Shown here: piece by piece, positions 16,401 to 21,445 of the stretch
How positions within the stretch are numbered: position 1 is the stretch's first letter
How the letters are laid out: each line of letters starts with the position of its first letter
From: an uncultured Bacteroidia bacterium
Lineage (GTDB): Bacteria > Bacteroidota > Bacteroidia > Bacteroidales > CAJPTX01
Assembly: GCA_938040915.1 (NCBI GenBank)
Contig: CALHZE010000254.1
Coordinates: 1 to 21,445 of the forward strand
Direction of reading: 5' to 3'
Length of the DNA: 21,445 bases
Notes under the pieces: model-generated
What the model was told of the DNA's origin: nothing
The model's database searches: none
The model's input: only the letters and a program-made list of their open reading frames with translations
Position numbers and translations under genes: made by a program

Positions 16401-18390
16401 GAATATCCCGAATGTCGAGACAATTGAGAAGCGTGGTTTCAGTAACACGTTCTCTCTGAGTTCGGTTTCCTTGCCTAAGGTGAAGCGGATCGGGAGCGAT
16501 GCTTTCAACTCAGCGCAAATCGGCGCAGTGGGGCAGAGCACGCGTTACGGAGTCTTGAAGGAAGTTGAAATGCCATTGGTAGAAGAGCTTGGCGAGTCGG
16601 CATTTAACTCTTGTAAGTTGATTGAGACGCTCGATGTCCCCAACCTGCGGGATATTGGTAAGTCGTGCTTTGCTTACTGCCTCTTGCTGAACAATATCCA
16701 TTTTGATAACTTAGACTCTATCCCGGGTGCGGCGTTCTATTCGTGTAACCGACTTAGCAATTTCACTTTCAATAATGTGAAGCGCCTCGGGAATAGTGCT
16801 TTCGCCTTCTGTCTGATGGAAGAAGTTAAGGACGAGATGTTCCCCTCGGTTACCGAGCTGGGCGCAGATGCCTTCCGAGAAAACATCCGTATGACCACGC
16901 CGATTACGGGGCTTACCTCGATTACACTGTCTAAGGTTACTAAGATCGGAGCAGGTGCGCTGCGTCGCAACTTTGCGTTGACTTATGCCAACTTCCAGTC
17001 TTTGAAAGATTTGGGTGCAGCAGCGTTTAAGTATGACAATGTCCTCAAGACGGTGATTGCCCCCAATCTGGAAACCATTGGTAAGGAAGCATTTAGGGGT
17101 TGTACCTCGCTGACGACGTTGGCCATTGGCGCGAAGGTGCCTAAGTTGCTTGCTGAAAGCGAAGAAGACAAGCTCAAAACGTTTGAGTGTGACGGTTGTG
17201 TTGGGCGTCGCCTCATTCTTTTGGCAGACGATGGTCTGACCCCACTCTCAGGAGACGCTCTTAAGTTGGCAGTAGCAAACTATAAGAACGATGCTGGCTG
17301 GGGCAAGGTGAAGAAAGACACGTGGTATGGTTGGACGATCACGACCTCTGGTGTTTATGCGTCTTCTGTGTCTGAAAGGACGCTTAACGGGACGATCGAG
17401 GGGTTGCCGAGCTTCTTCCCGAAAGGTGCTGAAGTGACCTTGAATGCGCGCCCGAACAAGAACTACCAAGAGAAAGAGGGTACTTTGAAGGCTTATAAGA
17501 AGGGGGACGAAACTGCGGTTATTCCCTTTATGAAGGACGCAGCTGGGAATACGATTAAGAAGATCCAGATGCCAGATCATGACGTTGAGGTCTATGTCGA
17601 GTTCCAAAAGAAGCCATTTGAGATTAAGGTAGAGCAGCTCTTTGACGGTAAGATCACTTGTCAAGACATTACCGATCTGAAGTCCATCCCATGGGATACG
17701 AAGGTGACGCTCGTGATCACCCCAGATAAGGGTAAGGAATACCAAGAGGGGACGCTCAAGGTGACGAATGAAAATGGTAAGATCGAGATCCCTGTGGATG
17801 AGAATTACAGTTTCACTATGCCGCAGTTTAATGTGAAGGTGACGGCTAAGTTCCAAGACGAATCGCCCAAGGACATTGAGATTGCGGAGGTTGAGCACGG
17901 TCAGATCTTTGCTAAGCCAGCACGCGCTCTCTCGGGCGTACAGGTAAACCTCACGATTTTGCCAGAGACGGGCTATAAGCTTGCCGACGGTTCGCTCAAG
18001 GTTTACAAGAAGGGTGACCCAGCCACAACGGTAGAGGTGAAGAATGAGTCGTTTATCATGCCTAACTTCCCTGTAGAAGTTTCTGCGACGTTTGAAAAGG
18101 CGAGTGCCGTAGAAGATGCGCTCCTTGCCCTTGGCGTGAAGGCATACCCGAACCCCTTCGCTGACGCTATTGAGATCAACGATGCGAGTGCTGTGGTGGC
18201 ATATCGTCTCTACAATGTCGCGGGAGTTGCTTGTCTCGCAGGAGTCAATGCAGAAGCTGCAACGACCTTGCGTATTGATACAAAGGCGCTTGCCGATGGG
18301 CTTTATCTCCTCCAGCTAGATGTGAAAGTCGCTGGGCAAGAGCGTACCCTGTCGGTGAAGTTGAAAAAGAGTAGCGATTGGGGTCGTTAG
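13441..18390 (+). CDS. BspA-like leucine-rich-repeat surface protein with T9SS sorting domain
   Basis: A 1649-residue protein. The signal peptide MSKKQCSFVSKVLIAFLALC... is cleaved near residue 31. The rest is built from one cassette used three times. It opens with a beta cap of the form S-x-K-E-A...V-x-S-L-x-V-T-x-G ending in W-x-W-L (WEWL 75-78, WGWL 479-482, WEWL 894-897). A block of LRR_5/BspA-type repeats follows (about 135-215, 520-720 and 935-1235), with units such as L-x-x-V-x-x-P-x-L-x-x-I-G-x-x-A-F-x-x-C. Next comes a linker with W-x-x-W-x-I (325-329 degenerate; WYGWNI 763-768; WYGWTI 1295-1300). Last is an InlB-B-like beta repeat ending near 407, 845 and 1389. Two further InlB-B repeats (about 1393-1471, 1478-1552) precede a type A T9SS sorting domain (about 1566-1643, with AYPNPFADAIEI and GLYLLQL). 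BspA-family LRR proteins are adhesins that bind host matrix and other bacteria; that role is inferred here. Six residues (SSDWGR) extend past the usual basic end of the sorting domain. Confidence 0.9.
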   Translation: MSKKQCSFVSKVLIAFLALCYFAVPIGVVSAQSLKLKVDGTEKSGTSLKEALTGVDLSQVRSLVITNGDVKKADWEWLFESRATMKSLDEFVVAASINSVADVETGVGKMKKELDAETNVEIEVPKEDGGPISSTCRYVEIHKLKKIAKNSFAEVGALEIAIFPDLEEIGAYGLAKHKLLRVLITPKMKKFDVNSLSDCSSLTMLRLSENPPTLEKKKVKEYVEVEIDDPQNPGKKIKKSEARWVEEKYPSVFSDVENANVPILHLVKENGAALSADELKAAKKKYFDVVDGRPNGQSWTGTPPTDTKSPEYAEYLATQPDELWFSWQISSFSKIEIDPNIQNGKISTRPWMYQKAGWFVYVLSKAGKGKGLDKLSYTVPGSSAPATEVEESFKMPESDILLTATFKDKLLKGTVTVRYKTNEAEGIRDYSRDNAGSIEELFSKPDGSLLDELKTDGGLDLSNVIKIKITGGTFDKSDWGWLKINKQLFNHLRSFVIEKTVENVDPIKDNTDYEGIFFRGDYGSLDTVILHKVTSIGKFSFIACTRLRKVEAPDCTSLGANAFDSNSALVDFQAPKVTKIGKECFSACTRIKKLSFPLLESLVDPAPSTTDPIGLVSYAFLDCVSLESIDLGKVKHLPKQTFNSCLSLTEVKAPLVEIVGDCAFADEDPTSSDPKCISLIELSFPNLKRIGARAFDGCSALSQFTVGVEPPTVAKDAFVNCDAQNVLLFAKPDGSVLLSPAELAPVAAKFKAVKDGNDQDMKWYGWNIQTEQLYTVKMDNSVTNGMLTFEPKYAAAGKTITVTVLPALGYVPGTATLVEGTKETPIENGTFVMPAANVTVKAAFAKNNLTVAVNDGAPVACSSMKEAVDKNYADNYSQVKSLRVTGGVFTNNEWEWLTANAMSLIRLENFTIDEGVTVVDIPDVKNQKTFQGYFNQKSIATLNIAGLKHVGSLVFSDTKENLVEVNMPDLVTVGGDAFQGCEKLVKLNIPNVETIEKRGFSNTFSLSSVSLPKVKRIGSDAFNSAQIGAVGQSTRYGVLKEVEMPLVEELGESAFNSCKLIETLDVPNLRDIGKSCFAYCLLLNNIHFDNLDSIPGAAFYSCNRLSNFTFNNVKRLGNSAFAFCLMEEVKDEMFPSVTELGADAFRENIRMTTPITGLTSITLSKVTKIGAGALRRNFALTYANFQSLKDLGAAAFKYDNVLKTVIAPNLETIGKEAFRGCTSLTTLAIGAKVPKLLAESEEDKLKTFECDGCVGRRLILLADDGLTPLSGDALKLAVANYKNDAGWGKVKKDTWYGWTITTSGVYASSVSERTLNGTIEGLPSFFPKGAEVTLNARPNKNYQEKEGTLKAYKKGDETAVIPFMKDAAGNTIKKIQMPDHDVEVYVEFQKKPFEIKVEQLFDGKITCQDITDLKSIPWDTKVTLVITPDKGKEYQEGTLKVTNENGKIEIPVDENYSFTMPQFNVKVTAKFQDESPKDIEIAEVEHGQIFAKPARALSGVQVNLTILPETGYKLADGSLKVYKKGDPATTVEVKNESFIMPNFPVEVSATFEKASAVEDALLALGVKAYPNPFADAIEINDASAVVAYRLYNVAGVACLAGVNAEAATTLRIDTKALADGLYLLQLDVKVAGQERTLSVKLKKSSDWGR

Positions 18391-18429
18391 TCCGAAAAGA
18401 TAAAGTCTTAGCGGTCTAATGATGTAATT

Positions 18430-18497
18430 AGGACAGGCTCAGCAAAACAATCTAACACAAGGGTGTACGGTTGGGGTGTTGAGCCTGTCCTTCTTTT
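18430..18497 (+). terminator. Long-loop inverted repeat, probable terminator between the LRR protein and the protease
   Basis: AGGACAGGCTCA (18430-18441) is exactly complementary to TGAGCCTGTCCT (18480-18491). The pairing extends inward to 15 bp through a G-U, a C-G and an A-U pair (18442-18444 with 18477-18479). TTCTTTT (18491-18497) follows, as in an intrinsic terminator. The 32-base remaining loop is unusually long and can form an inner ACAC/GTGT hairpin (18455-18458 with 18463-18466). It starts 40 bases after the LRR stop and ends 28 bases before the protease start, so it might also act as a leader attenuator or mRNA-stability element. Confidence 0.7.
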
Positions 18498-18524
18498 GGG
18501 ATTTCGAAACATTATTCACCAAAG

Positions 18525-21335
18525 ATGAGAGTCGATATGAAACGACGTTTCTGGATTCTTTTTGCGCTCCTCCTCTTCTCGGGAGGTCTTGCGCTTGCAC
18601 AGACCGTGCAGTTCGGGACGCATCAGGTGCTCCCCGAACAAAACCTCAAAAAGCTGCGCACGCAGCCTCTGCGTGGAGGGAAGACCCCAACACTCCAGCA
18701 ACTCAACCCCGCCTTTGTGACGGGGACGAACTACACGTTGTTGCAGTTCGAAAACATCCCGACGTCTAAAGAACGAGTGTTACTCGAAAAGAGTGGCGTC
18801 TCGCTTCTTGACTATATGGGAGGCAATGCGTACTTCGCCTCGATGCCGGGGACGGTGAATCTCGCGAAGGTTGCGGCCGCGAATGCAAACTCGGTAATGC
18901 CGATAGCCCCCGAGTGGAAGATTAGCGAAAACCTGCTCTCGGAAACGCCCGATTGGACGAAGGGCTCTTACGGGAAACTCAAGACCACGCTCCACTATTT
19001 CCCCGTGGAGCAGAAGTTCGTCAAGGGCGAATTGGCAAAGTTGGGTTTCCATCCCTCGAGCTTCTCTGAAATGGTCCGTTCGTGTGATATCGAACTGACA
19101 GAGAAGGAGATCGTTACCCTTTCCGCCCTCCCGTGGGTGGAGGCGATCACGATGGTGGGGGCGCCCCAAGAGCTTTATAACTATAAGTCTCGGGTGATTA
19201 ACCGTTCGAACGTGCTTCAGGTTCCGAACGCGTTGGGAGGACGAGGTCTCAACGGCGAGGGGGTTCGTTTCGGTATCTGGGACGGTAGTGTAGACCGCCA
19301 CATAGACTTTGGTAATCGTCTCACGATCGAGGAATTTGAACTTACGGTACGCTCCTCTGGGAGTCACGGCGTGCACGTGGCCGGTACGGTTGCTGGCGGT
19401 GGTATCCTCGACCCTCTCGCGCAGGGGATGGCGCCTAAGGCTAAGTTCTGGAGCTATAACTTCAACCGTCAGAGCAACGGTAAGACCGAGGGCGAGGAAA
19501 TGCTCGATGCCTTCAAAGAGCATGGTATCTCGCTTACGCAAAACTCCTACGGTCCCTCGTTGGATAACCTTTGTCGTTACTTCTATCAGTTGGTCTATGA
19601 TATTACCAAGGCTGACTTTGCGATGGATAAGCTCGCGATCACCGCGCCTACCCTTACGCTCGTATATGCTTCGGGGAATGACCAAGGCGCCTGCGGTGGT
19701 CGTTATACCTATCGTTCGGTGGCTCGTCGTGCGAAAAATATCATGCTCATTGGGGCAGTGGACGCCAACGCGCGTATTACGAGCTTCTCTAGTTGCGGTC
19801 CGCAAGACGATGGTCGTTTAGCGCCCACCGTTTGTGCGATGGGGGAAGATATTTGGTCTTCGAACAACTCTTATGAGTTTATGTCGGGTACCTCGATGGC
19901 TTGCCCAGCAGCCAGTGGAACGATGGTGCTCTTGACACAGCGATATCACCAGTTGCATAATGGTGCTGACCCGCAGTCTATCCTCCTCCGTGCGCTTTTG
20001 GCTAACACGGCAGATGATGCTGGGCGTTGGGGTCCAGACTATGTTTATGGTTACGGGGTTATCAATGGCAAGCGTGCCGTTGAGATGATGGAGCAAGGCA
20101 ATTACCTCTTTGGGAAACCTCTCAAGGAAAAGGATGCCGCGCATGTTTACCCGTTGCAGATCCCCGCGGGCACTCGTCGTCTTCGCGTGATGATTACGTG
20201 GAACGACACGGTCTCGATGAAGGCGAATCGCCGTTACGGTGAACCCGCGCTTATCAATGACCTTGACCTCGTGGTAAAGAAGGGCGATGAAACGTTCTTC
20301 CCATGGGTGCTCGACCCCAATAATCCGCGTCGGAGTGCTACGACGGGGATTGACCGGATTAACAACATCGAGCAGGTGTTGATCGAAGATCCACAACCAG
20401 GGCTCTATAATATCCAAGTAATGCCCTCGCGTGTCGTTTCCACGGGACAAGAGTATGTCTTGACATGGTTTGTCGAAGACAAGGAGCTTGAGTTGACCTA
20501 CCCGCTTGGGGGTGAGCGCTTCGAACCAGGAGACCCGATTCAAGTGGCGTGGAACAAGGTCTATGACTCTGTTTCCGTAGATTTGAGTTACGACGGAGGG
20601 AAGACATACACCGTGATGGCGGAGAAGATCCGCAACAACGTTACTGAGATTACGATCCCTGCCGACGCGCCGATGACCGGCAATGCGAAGGTACGCGTGA
20701 GACTTAACGATAAGGTCTCAGAGTCGCCCAATACGTTCTCCATTATGCCCGTTCCCAAGGATGTCAAGCTTAAGAGTGAATATTGCAGTACTACGGGTTG
20801 GGCTCTCTCATGGGAAAAGGTTCTTGGGGCGGAAAAATATAAAGTGTTGAAGGCAGATGTCCCCAATAGTGAGTATCATGAGATTGCAGAGGTGACCGAA
20901 ACTTCGTACGCACTCAAGCCAGAGCATATCTCTTCTGAGAGTGCAAATGTCTTTAGTGTTGTTGCAGTAGGACCGAATGGCGTTCAGAGTCAACGGACGC
21001 CTGGGCAACTTGCTAAGGTTACAACGCCGTTGCCTAAGAATGAAACGGTGCTTTTGAACGAAACGTTTGTCAGAGTCCCGTCGCAATATATTCAACTAGA
21101 CTCGGCGCATAACACTTGGGGGTTGGAAGAGTATTATAGGGAGGAAAAGTGGTCTGATTATGAACTCGGCTCGCATGCTCTGATTATCTCGGCAAAACAA
21201 GACGCCGATAATAGCGAGTGGAGTGACCGCGAGGCAGACTTCCCGAAGTCATACGAGCCTACAGAGAATAACAACGCCGTTCGGATGCGTATCTGCAACG
21301 TCGATCTTACTTCCTTTTCTAAAGGAAAGAATTAA
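18525..21335 (+). CDS. Subtilisin-like S8 family serine protease, C-terminally truncated
   Basis: A 936-residue exported protease. The signal peptide runs to about residue 25 (RRFWILFALLLFSGGLALA); an in-frame ATG at 18537 is an equally possible start. An N-terminal prodomain-like region (about 30-215) precedes the peptidase S8 domain (about 240-515). Its catalytic Asp253 is in IWDGSVD, His281 in SHGVHVAGT, and Ser457 in SGTSMAC, with oxyanion Asn385 in ASGNDQG; all are intact. A beta-sandwich follows (about 540-660, with TWNDT and INDLDLVV), then Ig/fibronectin-like domains (about 665-840), then the start of a jelly-roll/MAM-like region (from about 845, LLNETFVRVPSQYI). The frame stops abruptly after VDLTSFSKGKN. 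Related T9SS cargo proteases normally complete this domain and carry a sorting domain. Neither is present in any frame before the window ends, so the gene is probably interrupted or rearranged at about 21310-21335. Confidence 0.88.
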   Translation: MRVDMKRRFWILFALLLFSGGLALAQTVQFGTHQVLPEQNLKKLRTQPLRGGKTPTLQQLNPAFVTGTNYTLLQFENIPTSKERVLLEKSGVSLLDYMGGNAYFASMPGTVNLAKVAAANANSVMPIAPEWKISENLLSETPDWTKGSYGKLKTTLHYFPVEQKFVKGELAKLGFHPSSFSEMVRSCDIELTEKEIVTLSALPWVEAITMVGAPQELYNYKSRVINRSNVLQVPNALGGRGLNGEGVRFGIWDGSVDRHIDFGNRLTIEEFELTVRSSGSHGVHVAGTVAGGGILDPLAQGMAPKAKFWSYNFNRQSNGKTEGEEMLDAFKEHGISLTQNSYGPSLDNLCRYFYQLVYDITKADFAMDKLAITAPTLTLVYASGNDQGACGGRYTYRSVARRAKNIMLIGAVDANARITSFSSCGPQDDGRLAPTVCAMGEDIWSSNNSYEFMSGTSMACPAASGTMVLLTQRYHQLHNGADPQSILLRALLANTADDAGRWGPDYVYGYGVINGKRAVEMMEQGNYLFGKPLKEKDAAHVYPLQIPAGTRRLRVMITWNDTVSMKANRRYGEPALINDLDLVVKKGDETFFPWVLDPNNPRRSATTGIDRINNIEQVLIEDPQPGLYNIQVMPSRVVSTGQEYVLTWFVEDKELELTYPLGGERFEPGDPIQVAWNKVYDSVSVDLSYDGGKTYTVMAEKIRNNVTEITIPADAPMTGNAKVRVRLNDKVSESPNTFSIMPVPKDVKLKSEYCSTTGWALSWEKVLGAEKYKVLKADVPNSEYHEIAEVTETSYALKPEHISSESANVFSVVAVGPNGVQSQRTPGQLAKVTTPLPKNETVLLNETFVRVPSQYIQLDSAHNTWGLEEYYREEKWSDYELGSHALIISAKQDADNSEWSDREADFPKSYEPTENNNAVRMRICNVDLTSFSKGKN

Positions 21336-21445
21336 GGAGGCGAGATCATCAGGCAACAAACAATTGGCTGAAGAGTTAGAGGCTAAATTTCGTGTCGATA
21401 AAAAGATGATGAAAAAAATGCGTTACAATGAGGCTTTGTCCGATA
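21301..21445 (+). CDS. Partial open frame running off the right edge, unrecognised
   Basis: In the frame one base ahead of the protease, codons are open from 21184 to the window end. From about 21307 the predicted peptide looks like a genuine charged helical protein: LPFLKERIKEARSSGNKQLA, then EELEAKF near 21373-21393 and KKMMKKMRYNEALSD at the end. The upstream part (21184-21300) is only the shadow of the protease. No ATG occurs before 21406 in this frame, and the other five frames are closed by stop codons in this stretch. I do not recognise the family. It could be the 3' part of a gene joined to the protease by rearrangement, part of a mobile element, or a gene starting at 21406 or at a non-ATG codon. 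Confidence 0.4.

Noticed and set aside
18780..19805. A 341-codon open frame on the minus strand inside the S8 protease
   Set aside because: It is opposite the catalytic-domain coding sequence, which has intact motifs. The Arg/Thr/His-rich product is typical of a shadow frame.
21300..21345. A single-base frameshift as the cause of the protease's early stop
   Set aside because: The next frame does not give beta-rich jelly-roll sequence but a Lys/Glu-rich helical peptide, so a frameshift alone does not restore the domain.

Overview
The window looks like chromosomal DNA from the phylum Bacteroidota, most likely Porphyromonas or a close relative. Four things point there: a Bacteroidota-type promoter (TTTG, 19 bases, TAnnTTTG) in front of a tRNA; the order ftsX - DUF3098 - uppP - truB - queA, which is typical of the phylum; two very large secreted proteins with C-terminal domains like those used by the type IX secretion system (T9SS); and roughly balanced GC content. 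The species assignment is inference from memory of gene families. No database search was made. All credible genes lie on the + strand.

Left part (1-8843), housekeeping. A tRNA-Leu(CAA) with its own promoter is followed by a close-packed run of eight genes: a dCMP/cytidine deaminase-family protein, a membrane-anchored S41 C-terminal processing peptidase, a YfhO-family polytopic membrane protein, FtsX, a small DUF3098 membrane protein, UppP (undecaprenyl-diphosphatase), TruB (tRNA pseudouridine 55 synthase) and QueA (queuosine synthesis). Gaps are short and yfhO and ftsX overlap by 8 bases, so most of these are probably co-transcribed. The themes are nucleotide supply, envelope and peptidoglycan maintenance, cell division and tRNA modification. 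A strong intrinsic terminator closes the run after queA.

Right part (8844-21445), secreted accessory region. A repeat-bearing intergenic region leads into three large exported proteins: a 1319-residue protein made almost wholly of InlB-B-like beta repeats with a T9SS-type sorting domain; a 1649-residue BspA-like leucine-rich-repeat protein in which a composite cassette (beta cap, LRR block, W-x-G-W linker, InlB-B-like repeat) occurs three times, also ending in a sorting domain; and a subtilisin-like S8 protease with an intact catalytic triad. The protease stops abruptly in a C-terminal beta-rich region, lacks a sorting domain, and is followed by an unrelated open frame that runs off the window. 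This suggests a rearrangement, insertion or assembly junction there. Hairpin terminators separate the three genes, so each is probably its own transcription unit.

The most interesting material is the triplicated architecture of the LRR protein, the repeat-only partner beside it, the broken protease junction, and the unusual inverted or tandem repeats in the spacers at 41-71, 8863-8965 and 18430-18491.
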